DNA of 29,452 bases, from contig CAYFPS010000030.1 of NCBI GenBank assembly GCA_964345075.1, positions 1 to 29,452 of the forward strand. Direction: 5' to 3'. A program made the position numbers and the translations under genes. Origin of the DNA: CAYFPS01 sp964345075. GTDB taxonomy: Bacteria > CAIWAD01. Positions 1 through 7,789 of the stretch are shown piece after piece (position 1 is the first letter of the stretch; the number at the start of each line of letters is the position of its first letter). Below the pieces are notes generated by a model, which was not told where the DNA came from, searched no databases, and worked only from the letters and a program-made list of their open reading frames with translations.

Positions 1-121
1 TCACGGAGCTTTCGGCCGGATGATCGGCCAGATAGCGCTCGAGGCCGGGGGTGAATTGACCAGCGCCGGCGGTGGCTGCAAGAGCCAGACCGAGGGAGAC
101 CGACAACAAGCTACGCCTCAT
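1..121 (-). CDS. Exported protein, N-terminal fragment (partial)
   Basis: The reading frame starts at an ATG at 121 and runs off the left edge, so only about 40 residues are visible. A good ribosome binding site (AGGAG, 6 nt spacing) precedes the ATG. The N-terminus is a classical Sec signal peptide: MRRSLL, a Leu/Ala-rich core, then ATAGAG as a likely cleavage region. The first mature residues (QFTPGLERYLADHP) resemble the short leader segment seen before subtilisin-type propeptides, but that is only an impression and I do not assign a family. It is transcribed divergently from the nucleotidyltransferase gene at 343. Confidence 0.7.
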   Translation of the reverse strand, partial: MRRSLLSVSLGLALAATAGAGQFTPGLERYLADHPAESSV

Positions 122-195
122 ACATCACTCCTGAGTTGTTCCGAGTGTTCAGTTTCCGGCAGGGTCATTGCGTCATCTTTGTCCCAAGAGACCCC

Positions 196-214
196 TTCGA
201 CCATATTTGTCGAA
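196..214. promoter_or_regulatory. Inverted repeat in divergent intergenic region
   Basis: TTCGAC-N7-GTCGAA is a perfect 6-bp inverted repeat inside the 221-bp gap (122-342) between two divergent genes, where an operator for either gene would be expected. The gap is AT-richer than its flanks and holds a -10-like TATACT at 247-252 and a -10-like TAGAAT at 331-336, neither with a convincing -35 box. Binding by a dimeric regulator is inference only. Confidence 0.3.
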
Positions 215-342
215 AATGTCCTTGCCGTATCTTTGTGTTTGTTCACTATACTGGTTGGGCCAGCATTCAATAGAGACTCAAGCTTGGGGTGCAACGCAAG
301 CGTCATGCCAGCAGGCAGCGGGAAAAGTGTTAGAATTGCAGC

Positions 343-1668
343 ATGCAGAACGAGCTCTTCGGGAACGACCCGCAATACAAGGCAAGTCTTGCCATAATCA
401 AGCGACTGCACGAAGCGGGGCATGAGGCATACATCGCAGGTGGTGCCGTGCGCGATGCCCTGCTGGGCAGGTTTCCGCTAAAGGATGTGGACATCGCGAC
501 ATCCGCCCGCCCCGAGGAGAGCCGCCTTCTGTTCAAGCACACCGTTCCGGTGGGCGAGAGTTTTGGCGTGTTGATTGTGCTTTCGGGCGGCTTCACCTTT
601 GAAGTGGCCACCTTTCGCGAGGAAAGCGATTACCAGGATGGGCGGCATCCCGAGAGGCTGAGCTTCAGCTCTGCCGAAGAGGATGTCAAGCGGCGGGATT
701 TCACGGTAAACGGCATGCTCTTTGACCCGATCAAGGGCGAAGTCATCGACCTCGTTAATGGCAGACAGGACCTTGACGCTGGGGTGATTCGGACCATTGG
801 GCTAGCAGAAGAGCGCTTTGCCGAGGACCACCTTCGTCTGCTTCGGGCCATCCGCTTTGCGGCACAGCTTTCCTTCACAATTGAACAGCGAACTCTCGAC
901 GCAATCAGGGAGCATGCCACCAGCATTCAAACCGTGAGCATGGAGCGCGTCGAGCAGGAGCTCGATCGCCTGTTTCAGGCGAATTCGCCCACGGCCAACA
1001 TGGATCTTCTTGCGACAAGCGGCCTGCTGGGCCCCATTCAACAGAAGCTGCTGGACGAGCGCCCCCCTGTGGCACGAAGACAGGATGCCACCATCGCCGC
1101 ACCGAATCAGGCCCTCTGGTCCCGGCTGCTTGCCAAGGCGCGTGAAGCAGAGGACGGAAAAGAGACTCTGGCCCCCTGGCTGGCTTTTCTGCTGGATGCT
1201 CTGGATATCAGGCCAGAAGAAGTGCATGATTGTCAACACGATGAACTTCGCGCTCGCGTGTTGGCAATGGCCCGCAGCCTGCGCGTGCCACGTGCTCGCA
1301 TGAAGGCGCTGGCCATGGCGGCCAAGCTTTGCTGCAAACTGCAATCCTGGCCGGGGGCACGCCTGGCTGATCAGATCAGGCTGATCCGCGAGACAGAATC
1401 TGCTGCAGCATGGCAGCTGGCGAATGCTGCGGGGCTAAAAGGCGTGCCACCTCGCGCGACCTTTGAGGATTACTGCACGAGATATGCCGACTCCTGGAGG
1501 CCCAGGCCTTTGCTGGATGGTCGCGAGCTGCAGGCACTGGGAGCAGAACAGGGTCCGGGTCTGGGTGAAATCATGGAAGAGCTGGAAAGCCGTCAACTCG
1601 AAGATGTCACCTTCAATAGAGACCAGGCCATGGAATTGCTTCGACAGAAGGGCTGGATTCCAAGCTAA
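343..1668 (+). CDS. cca: CCA-adding / poly(A) polymerase-type tRNA nucleotidyltransferase
   Basis: A class II nucleotidyltransferase of 441 aa that probably completes or repairs the 3' CCA end of tRNA in the cytoplasm. Visible family signatures are the nucleotide-binding GGAVRD motif (about residue 33), the catalytic DVDIAT pair of aspartates (about 48), RRDFTVNGM (about 117) and the RFAEDHLRLLRAIRFAA motif (about 158), followed by a helical C-terminal body. There is no HD phosphohydrolase motif. The same fold is used by poly(A) polymerase and A-adding enzymes, and sequence reading alone does not separate them. No clear ribosome binding site precedes the ATG. A TAGAAT sits 6 nt upstream of it, which would suit a leaderless message. 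The downstream peptidase starts 11 nt after the stop, so the two are probably co-transcribed. Confidence 0.85.
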   Translation: MQNELFGNDPQYKASLAIIKRLHEAGHEAYIAGGAVRDALLGRFPLKDVDIATSARPEESRLLFKHTVPVGESFGVLIVLSGGFTFEVATFREESDYQDGRHPERLSFSSAEEDVKRRDFTVNGMLFDPIKGEVIDLVNGRQDLDAGVIRTIGLAEERFAEDHLRLLRAIRFAAQLSFTIEQRTLDAIREHATSIQTVSMERVEQELDRLFQANSPTANMDLLATSGLLGPIQQKLLDERPPVARRQDATIAAPNQALWSRLLAKAREAEDGKETLAPWLAFLLDALDIRPEEVHDCQHDELRARVLAMARSLRVPRARMKALAMAAKLCCKLQSWPGARLADQIRLIRETESAAAWQLANAAGLKGVPPRATFEDYCTRYADSWRPRPLLDGRELQALGAEQGPGLGEIMEELESRQLEDVTFNRDQAMELLRQKGWIPS

Positions 1669-1679
1669 GGAGCCGCAGC

Positions 1680-4646
1680 ATGCCACATCGTCATTTGTTT
1701 TTCCTGACCGCCAGCCTTTCATTGATATTGACCCAGCCATCTCGTGCCACCTTGCCAGATGCCTCCACGTGGGGCTCCTTTTCCGAGCGCCATGTCCACT
1801 GCAGTCGCGGCAGCGAGCTCTTGCGGGAATACCGCAGTGATTCAACCCACAGCTGGGATGCGCTTGCCTACAGGGCAGAGCTTCAGCTAGACCCTTCCAG
1901 CGGAAGCCAGCACCTGGCCGGCAGCATGGAAATTCACTTTCGTAGTGATGTGGCACAGCTGGACACCCTCGACCTGCATCTGGTGGGCTTTACGGTAAGC
2001 CAGGCCCTGCAGGGACAGTCCGGACTGACAGTCATCCGCGATGGTGACCGCCTTCTGCTGCCCCTGGCACAACCGGTGGCACAGGGTGACAGCTCGCTTG
2101 TCACCATTGACTATGAAGGCGTGCCACAACTCCGCGACGGTCTTGGAATGTTTGGCATGGGAACAGGGCTGGTTTACACGCTAAGCGATCCATGGGGCAC
2201 AAGACTCTGGCTTCCCTGCTTTGACGAGCCCTGGGACAAGGCCCTTTGGTCCTTTTATGTTCAGATGCCCGGCAACGAACAGGTTCTGTGCAACGGCGTC
2301 GAGTACACGCTTGCAGCGGGACCGAATGGTTCAACCATCTGGTCCTTTGAGCACGATGCCCCGATGAGCAGTTATCTGGTCAGCCTGGTTGCGGGAAATC
2401 ATCTTGAAGTTCTTGATCAATGGGGAGATGTCCCCCTGCGCTGGCTGATTTACCCCTCCCACGAAAGCCAGGCCGAGCTGGCTTATTCGCGCGTTGATCA
2501 GATGTTTGACTGCTTTACCGGGCTCTGGGGCGATTATCCCTTTAACGCCTATTCGATGGGTGAGGCGGGAATCTATGGCGGTTTTGGTGGCATGGAGCAC
2601 CAGACCTGCACGACCATTGGCAATGGCATTGTGGCAGGCGGCCTGAGCTATGAAAGCGTGATTGCCCATGAGCTGAGCCATCAATGGTGGGGAGATGCCG
2701 TCACCCCGGTGGACTTCAGGCAGGTCTGGCTGAACGAGGGCTGGGCCACTTATGCGGAAGCCTATTTCTATCAACATCTTGCAGATGGCGAATGGTCGGC
2801 CTTTGTGGACTATATGCAGCAGATTCATCAGACCTACCTTGGCTGGGACAGTCAGCTGCTGCCGATTTTTGACCCACCCCTGAACAATCTCTTCAACATA
2901 AGCCAGTACGAGAAGGCCGCCAGCGTCATTCACATGCTTCGCTTGCTGATGGGCGAAGAGAGCTTTCACGATGCTCAGCGGAGCTGGCTGGCAGCCAACA
3001 ACTTCGGGACGGTCAACACCTGGGAGTATCGAGATCACCTGGAGGAGGCAAGCGGGCTGGAGCTGGACTGGTTCTTCGATCAATGGATCTTCTCTGGCGG
3101 CTACCCCTTCTACGAGTACACGGTGGCACACCAGCCCACTCCTGGTGGCACGCAGGTATACCTGACCGTTGAGCAGAGTCACCAAGTGCTGGAAAGTTTT
3201 CGCATGCCAGTACCCGTGCGCGTGATCAGTTCGGAGGCGACCTTCGACACCCTGTTCTGGGTTGAAGAAGACTGGCAGGATTTGCTGATTGAGCTTCCCG
3301 GCGACTTTGACACTCTTCTATTCAATCATGATAGCTGGATTTTGTGTCGGCAGGAGCAGCGCCCCACGCCAACAGAGTTCGACCTGAAAGTTGTTGCCCA
3401 TGAATACGATGACTCGCTGCTGGGCAATGGCGACGGGAGTCTGGCCGATGGTGAGGCCGCCAGTTTGGCGCTCTATGTCAGAAACAACGGCCGATGGCTG
3501 AGCAACGTCTCGATTGTGCCCGATGAACTAAGCGAGCTCATGGTCACCGGACAGTTTCAGGCGGTGGATTCCTGGGGCATGGGCGAAACCAGGCGTCTCG
3601 AAGGAGACGTGCAGGTCTGGCATCCCCACTATGACTACGCCTGTTATAGCAGCGTTCACCTTTCCATCTGGGCTGATGGTGGCACATGGGAGGAGCTGGA
3701 GCTTCGCTTGCCACTGGGCGACCCGCGCATTCAGTTCCTTGGGCTTGATGCAGAAGCGGAGATGTGGCACTGGACCCGTCAGGAGCTGGACAGCCTGGCA
3801 CTGTTCACCGATGCCACCTCTCTTGGCAGTTTTGATCAGGTCGACAGTCTGATGCACGAGCACGATGTGCTGATGCTTTCAAGCTGTCAGGAAGGCGCAC
3901 GACTGCCGCTTGAATATCTGGACATGTTCAACCTCGAATGGCAGCTGGGGGAAAAGGGCCTGTTTATTGGTGGGCAAGACGCGCTGGACCATCTTGCTGG
4001 CGCCTTTTCCATCCAGAACGCCTCTGTTGAAAACCTGGATGTATACGATGTGGCAGTTGACGGCGTAGCTGGTGGCACGCTTGATGGAATGTCTGCACTG
4101 CTGATTGGCGCCGGAGGCGCGCAGAACCAGTTTTCTCCCAGCTCTTTTGAGGAAGAGGCCACTGATTTTGGCTGGGAGGTTCTCGCCCGCTACCGCAACA
4201 GCCAGCTTCCCGCCCTGCTGCGGCTGGTGCCTGAAGAAGGTGGCAGGCCCATCATCCTGGCTGGCTTTGGTCTTGAGGCAATTTCCGGGATGGCCGGGAC
4301 CAATAGTCGTCGAGAATGGCTTTGGACCCTGATGCAGGAGCTCGGTGGCACAGAGCTTGAAATGGATCCTGTGGAAGTGCCTGCCACTCTGGAGATCAGC
4401 TCGATCAGCCCGAACCCCTTCAACCCGGCAACAACTCTCAGCTACACACTAAGCCAGAGCCAGAAGCTGGAAATTAACCTCTACAACCTGCTTGGCCAGA
4501 AGGTGGCAGGCCTTTATTCAGGCCCGGTATCTGCCGGGAAGTACCAACTGAAAATCGATGGCAGCTCCCTCTCGAGCGGACTCTATCTTTTGAGCGTTGA
4601 AGGAGAGCGCGAATCCCGCCGCCGGAAGCTGCTCTTGCTGCGATAG
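1680..4646 (+). CDS. Secreted M1-family (gluzincin) metallopeptidase with T9SS C-terminal sorting domain
   Basis: An exported 988-aa protein with a signal peptide (residues 1 to about 23), an M1-type N-terminal beta domain, and a zinc site matching HEXXH-X18-E exactly: H330, E331 and H334 in HELSH and E353 in WLNEGWA. The usual GxMEN exopeptidase motif appears as GGMEH (303-307), so the residue that normally anchors the free amino terminus is changed and aminopeptidase activity is not assured. Residues after about 560 form a long beta-rich region. The last 80 or so residues are a typical type IX secretion sorting domain (NPFNPATT, then LYNLLGQ, SSGLYLL). The protein is therefore probably exported through the outer membrane and attached or released outside. 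Its ATG has AAGGAG at 7 nt spacing. It ends just before a 46-bp palindrome shared with the convergent gene. Confidence 0.88.
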   Translation: MPHRHLFFLTASLSLILTQPSRATLPDASTWGSFSERHVHCSRGSELLREYRSDSTHSWDALAYRAELQLDPSSGSQHLAGSMEIHFRSDVAQLDTLDLHLVGFTVSQALQGQSGLTVIRDGDRLLLPLAQPVAQGDSSLVTIDYEGVPQLRDGLGMFGMGTGLVYTLSDPWGTRLWLPCFDEPWDKALWSFYVQMPGNEQVLCNGVEYTLAAGPNGSTIWSFEHDAPMSSYLVSLVAGNHLEVLDQWGDVPLRWLIYPSHESQAELAYSRVDQMFDCFTGLWGDYPFNAYSMGEAGIYGGFGGMEHQTCTTIGNGIVAGGLSYESVIAHELSHQWWGDAVTPVDFRQVWLNEGWATYAEAYFYQHLADGEWSAFVDYMQQIHQTYLGWDSQLLPIFDPPLNNLFNISQYEKAASVIHMLRLLMGEESFHDAQRSWLAANNFGTVNTWEYRDHLEEASGLELDWFFDQWIFSGGYPFYEYTVAHQPTPGGTQVYLTVEQSHQVLESFRMPVPVRVISSEATFDTLFWVEEDWQDLLIELPGDFDTLLFNHDSWILCRQEQRPTPTEFDLKVVAHEYDDSLLGNGDGSLADGEAASLALYVRNNGRWLSNVSIVPDELSELMVTGQFQAVDSWGMGETRRLEGDVQVWHPHYDYACYSSVHLSIWADGGTWEELELRLPLGDPRIQFLGLDAEAEMWHWTRQELDSLALFTDATSLGSFDQVDSLMHEHDVLMLSSCQEGARLPLEYLDMFNLEWQLGEKGLFIGGQDALDHLAGAFSIQNASVENLDVYDVAVDGVAGGTLDGMSALLIGAGGAQNQFSPSSFEEEATDFGWEVLARYRNSQLPALLRLVPEEGGRPIILAGFGLEAISGMAGTNSRREWLWTLMQELGGTELEMDPVEVPATLEISSISPNPFNPATTLSYTLSQSQKLEINLYNLLGQKVAGLYSGPVSAGKYQLKIDGSSLSSGLYLLSVEGERESRRRKLLLLR

Positions 4647-4651
4647 GAAGA

Positions 4652-4697
4652 GGTGCCAGGGTGGTGCCAGGGTCGACCCTGGCACCACCCTGGCACC
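4652..4697. repeat. Perfect 46-bp palindrome built from four 11-mers; possible bidirectional terminator
   Basis: Two direct copies of GGTGCCAGGGT (4652-4662, 4663-4673), a central CG, then two copies of the reverse complement ACCCTGGCACC (4676-4686, 4687-4697). The symmetry is perfect with no loop. It fills the gap between two convergent genes (stops at 4646 and 4704), so it could end transcription from both sides, although there is no T-tract on either side. Its nested structure is also what REP-type dispersed elements look like. Confidence 0.8.
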
Positions 4698-4703
4698 GAT
4701 CAT

Positions 4704-5324
4704 TTACTCCACACGCAAAAAGATGTAGGCACCCTTTTCGGCACCCCAAACCTGCTTGCCTGTCGCGTCAAAACCACGATCCCACGATTCGAGCCCTTTG
4801 GCTGTGATCACGACTTCCGACGTGGCATAGCTCGCACCACGCAGGCTGCTTTGGCAATCGGTCTCGTTTGTTGAGCCGACATAGCTATCGCCCTTTGCCT
4901 CCAGAAGAATGCTGCAGCCTTCGCGCAAACGCAGGGAATCGGGGCCAAGCGTTGCCAGGGGTGTGTCCTTTTTCCAGTCACCGGCAAAGCGCAGAGGGGA
5001 GTCCATTTCGTAGACATCGGAGCGGAAGAGGCCTGCGCCCTCAGGCTTGACGTGATAGACCCGCTGACGATAGGGCTTGCCCAGACTCCAACTGGCGGCC
5101 TGTTCGACATAAAGCCATACACCGTCGGGGAGGTCCTGCCAGACAGGCACCATATGCAGGTGGATGTCGAAGTAGGCGCTGTCAGCGGCCGCCTGTGCCT
5201 GGCTGCTGAAGGAGCCCGTCATCCATTCGATCAGTCGATTGAATTCGGGTTCTGCACGGGCCGATCCGCTGGCAAATCCGAGGCTGGTCAACGCAAGTAA
5301 AAGTCCGGCAAGCGTGGTTTTCAT
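4704..5324 (-). CDS. CpcT/CpeT-like exported protein
   Basis: 206 aa, starting at MKTTLAG (ATG at 5324, with GGGAG upstream). A longer frame to 5390 would remove the signal peptide from the N-terminus and run through a terminator. After the signal peptide (cut near SARA) the protein carries the pattern of the CpcT/CpeT family: LIEWMTGSFSS near the N-terminus, a VWLYVEQA strand, PYRQRVYHV, a pair of cysteines (CSILL and CQSSL) and the C-terminal RGASYATSEV and GAYIFLRV segments. In cyanobacteria members attach bilins to phycobiliproteins. Homologues in heterotrophs have no known role and nothing here suggests phycobilisomes. It is convergent with the peptidase gene and lies downstream of the carbonic anhydrase terminator. 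Confidence 0.75.
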   Translation of the reverse strand: MKTTLAGLLLALTSLGFASGSARAEPEFNRLIEWMTGSFSSQAQAAADSAYFDIHLHMVPVWQDLPDGVWLYVEQAASWSLGKPYRQRVYHVKPEGAGLFRSDVYEMDSPLRFAGDWKKDTPLATLGPDSLRLREGCSILLEAKGDSYVGSTNETDCQSSLRGASYATSEVVITAKGLESWDRGFDATGKQVWGAEKGAYIFLRVE

Positions 5325-5373
5325 AAGGGCTCCCTTTGGCTGTTCCCCTGAAAATACCGCCCTCGAGCTTAAA

Positions 5374-5400
5374 TGAAAAAGGCCCCGCATTCACGGGGCC
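5374..5400 (-). terminator. Rho-independent terminator after carbonic anhydrase
   Basis: On the minus strand GGCCCCG (5400-5394), a 6-nt loop and CGGGGCC (5387-5381) are followed by a T-run (5380-5375). It lies 29 nt downstream of the carbonic anhydrase stop codon at 5429. Confidence 0.85.
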
Positions 5401-5428
5401 AGACTCTTTGCTTTCTGCCTGCTGCGCG

Positions 5429-6211
5429 CTATTCGGCGTAGGCCTTGACGGCGCGGTCGGGCGAGGCTTCAACCTGCCTCAGGATGCCGGCCGTCTTCTC
5501 CAGAGGCAACCAGTTGACCTTGCCGCTTCCCACATCGTAAATGGCGCCGGTGACAATCACCTTGCCGCTCTTAACCAGTTCACGCACAGCCGGGCTTTCC
5601 ATGAACAGGTCTTCCACGCCCTGCCAGACATTCTCCTCGATGGCATAGGGAATCACGTGGTCGCCATGCGCATCCGGATGAGCGGCCATGGCGCGCTCAA
5701 CGGCGGGCACAATGTTGTCAACCAGTGGCGGAATGTTTCGCTCGAGCTTGTGTCCCTTGCTGTGAAGCTCGTGTGTCACGGCGGTAACGGCCCCGCACTG
5801 GGTGTGACCCAACACAACCAGAACTGGCGTGTTCACATGGGCCAGGCCATACTCAATGGATCCGATTTCGTCGGTGTCGGCGACATTTCCCGCGACACGT
5901 ATCACAAATATGTCCATCACACCCGCATCGAAAATCAATTCGACTGGAACACGGGAATCCGAGCAGGCAATCACCGTCGCATAGGCGTGATCACCCTGAT
6001 TCTCCGAGCCGGCCATTTTCAACCTTGCTGCATCCTGATGCGGCCAGGTCGAAGTTCCGGACACAAAACGCGCGTTGCCATCCTTCAGCATTTGCATCAC
6101 GGCATCCGGAGCGGGCTTTTGACTAGCCGGTGCCGAGGCAAGAGCTTCCGCACCCACGCCTGCCAGCAGCAGCAGCGCCAGAGCATGCGCCAGGGGTTTT
6201 TTGAGATTCAT
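5429..6211 (-). CDS. Periplasmic beta-class carbonic anhydrase
   Basis: A 260-aa zinc enzyme interconverting CO2 and bicarbonate. The chosen start (MNLKKPL, ATG at 6211, preceded by a G-rich GGGGGGAAA stretch) gives a clear signal peptide ending near ALASA, so the enzyme should be periplasmic. Zinc ligands and active-site residues are visible: C83, D85 and R87 in ACSDSR, and H136 and C139 in GHTQCG. The downstream helical part and a conserved IPYAIEENV segment fit the beta class. It has its own terminator. A periplasmic carbonic anhydrase and the NhaA antiporter nearby could both serve pH and inorganic-carbon balance, which is inference from proximity only. Confidence 0.93.
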   Translation of the reverse strand: MNLKKPLAHALALLLLAGVGAEALASAPASQKPAPDAVMQMLKDGNARFVSGTSTWPHQDAARLKMAGSENQGDHAYATVIACSDSRVPVELIFDAGVMDIFVIRVAGNVADTDEIGSIEYGLAHVNTPVLVVLGHTQCGAVTAVTHELHSKGHKLERNIPPLVDNIVPAVERAMAAHPDAHGDHVIPYAIEENVWQGVEDLFMESPAVRELVKSGKVIVTGAIYDVGSGKVNWLPLEKTAGILRQVEASPDRAVKAYAE

Positions 6212-6260
6212 CGTTTCCCCCCGATGTTTATTTTGCGGACTGTGTCTTACAATCCTGTTG

Positions 6261-6887
6261 TCAGACAAACGCAGTAAAGGCCTTCTGCAGGTCATCAAAA
6301 AAGCGCGCAAGATGCAGGCCGTCCACCAGTGCGTGATGCACCTGGACATTTACAGGCATGAACTCCCGGTCCTGTATGGCTTCAATTTTTCCCCAGGCTA
6401 CGCGGGGCACCGAATCAAGCTGGTGTGATACAATCGGGTGTGTGAAACTCGAAAAGTAAAACCACGGAATCGCACTGATGAAAATGCGGTTCTGCTCTGC
6501 GTGATTCACATCAACACCGGGCCTTGCCTTGGCCGACTCGACCCGGGGGGCAGCGTCGGTGGCGAAGCGCCTGAGGTCATCGTGATACATTAGTGGGCAA
6601 AAGGCGAAAAGCTCACCCACTCCCAGAACGGTCATGCTTGGGTGGATCAGCTCGTGCTCGACGACACCCTCTTCGTCAACGCGCTGCCGAAACTCCGGCA
6701 GACTGTTAGCAACACGGCTGATTGCGTGTGTTACAAAAAGTGCAAGCGGAACATTGGCTGATCGAGCGGCCATCTTAAGGCCTGTGCAATCCAGATGAAC
6801 AGTGGTTGAATATTGCGGCTGATCCAGTGAGCGAAAAAGCTCGTAATGTCCCCGCCTGTTCCAGCTGGCCAGATCAATACGCTTCAT
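6261..6887 (-). CDS. Chloramphenicol acetyltransferase (CAT)-family acyltransferase
   Basis: 208 aa, close to the usual 210-220 aa of type A CATs. The catalytic motif HHALVDG is present (H185, D189 by count), as is the family segment DSVPRVAWGK before it. The N-terminus (WNRRGHYELFRSLDQPQY) also matches the family. CAT enzymes are trimeric cytoplasmic transferases that use acetyl-CoA. Chromosomal relatives in environmental bacteria are often not proven to act on chloramphenicol, so the substrate is left open. The ribosome binding site is weak (GTTCAGG). It stands alone between the carbonic anhydrase and a barrel protein, with no mobile-element signs around it. Confidence 0.85.
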   Translation of the reverse strand: MKRIDLASWNRRGHYELFRSLDQPQYSTTVHLDCTGLKMAARSANVPLALFVTHAISRVANSLPEFRQRVDEEGVVEHELIHPSMTVLGVGELFAFCPLMYHDDLRRFATDAAPRVESAKARPGVDVNHAEQNRIFISAIPWFYFSSFTHPIVSHQLDSVPRVAWGKIEAIQDREFMPVNVQVHHALVDGLHLARFFDDLQKAFTAFV

Positions 6888-6935
6888 GAAGCCTGAACCC
6901 TTGACTCTGTTGCATAAGCAGAAGGTAAGGCATCC

Positions 6936-7643
6936 TTAGAAGCTTGCGACAAACCCAAGGCTCATCAGAAAAACATCTTCGCAGCAGCCTTCGCGCTCCA
7001 GGTCCGTCTGCGCCCAACTCTTGGCCAGACTCGACACCAGATGCAAGGTGTCGCTCAGGCGGTAATCCGCATCCAGTCCCAGCTGAAGATGATTGGGTCC
7101 ATCGTAGGCCGGGCTTGCGTAGCCGTAATCCATGCCCTGTGTTACATAGGTGGCCAGGGTCAGTCGCTCGCGGGCCAGCTGGTGTTCGGCACTCAAGGTG
7201 AACTCAAGGAAGCCGCCACCCGCCTCAAGTGAGTAGATCCAGGCGAGTCCCGGCTGCAGGCCCGGGAACTGCGATAGCGCCAGCTCAACGCCCAGCTCAT
7301 TATCAAAAGCACCGTCGGAAAGCGCTTCAATCCGCGTCCAGGAAAAGCCCGCATCCACCGCGCCCAGACTTGTGCCCCAGCCGATTGCCAGATCGAGCTC
7401 TTCAAAACTGCTACGGTCTCCACGGCCGTACCAGACTGCCAGCTCCAGGGCACCCAGTTCGCTTACCGCTTCGCCTGCAATCAATCCACCCTCTTCAAGG
7501 CCGTCGCGGCCCTGGGCCAAAAAGCTGTTCTGCCAGCCAATGGCCACATCAACCGGTTGAACAGCATGGGTATAGTCGCTTAGACAAAGTGCGGAAAGCA
7601 GAAAGACGATCAGAACCAGCAGAATGCGCGTGCGGTTTTTCAT
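6936..7643 (-). CDS. Small outer-membrane beta-barrel-like protein, unknown function
   Basis: 235 aa with an N-terminal hydrophobic signal sequence (MKNRTRILLVLIVFLL, cleavage probably after THA). The mature part consists of short alternating polar/hydrophobic strands rich in Gly, Trp and Tyr (VDVAIGW, LELAVWYGRG, LDLAIGWG, AGFSWTR, LQLGLDADYRL) and ends in Phe (GFVASF), the usual end of outer-membrane barrel proteins. I recognise no named family. The strand count suggests a small 8-12-stranded barrel. An unusual CC pair occurs near the C-terminus (EGCCED). Confidence 0.65.
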   Translation of the reverse strand: MKNRTRILLVLIVFLLSALCLSDYTHAVQPVDVAIGWQNSFLAQGRDGLEEGGLIAGEAVSELGALELAVWYGRGDRSSFEELDLAIGWGTSLGAVDAGFSWTRIEALSDGAFDNELGVELALSQFPGLQPGLAWIYSLEAGGGFLEFTLSAEHQLARERLTLATYVTQGMDYGYASPAYDGPNHLQLGLDADYRLSDTLHLVSSLAKSWAQTDLEREGCCEDVFLMSLGFVASF

Positions 7644-7789
7644 GGCTTCACCCGTCCCATTTCATGACAGTTTGCAGGGGGGATGAGGGGCCCCGCATCA
7701 GGGCCAGTTATTGCTATCGGAAACTGGGCGTGCTGGATTTAGGCCGCGGCGGGCGAAGGCAGGAAGCCTCAGGGGTCAGACAAGGCCTG

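Noticed and set aside
2331..3185. 284-codon minus-strand frame opposite the M1 peptidase
   Set aside because: Antisense to the zinc-site region of the peptidase; no ribosome binding site or known motif.
5336..6277. 313-codon plus-strand open frame opposite the carbonic anhydrase
   Set aside because: Pure antisense shadow of a gene with an intact zinc site, and it begins inside that gene's terminator region.
6261..6887. CAT-family gene as a sign of a resistance island
   Set aside because: No insertion sequence, integrase or composition change is visible around it; chromosomal CAT-like enzymes are common in environmental bacteria.
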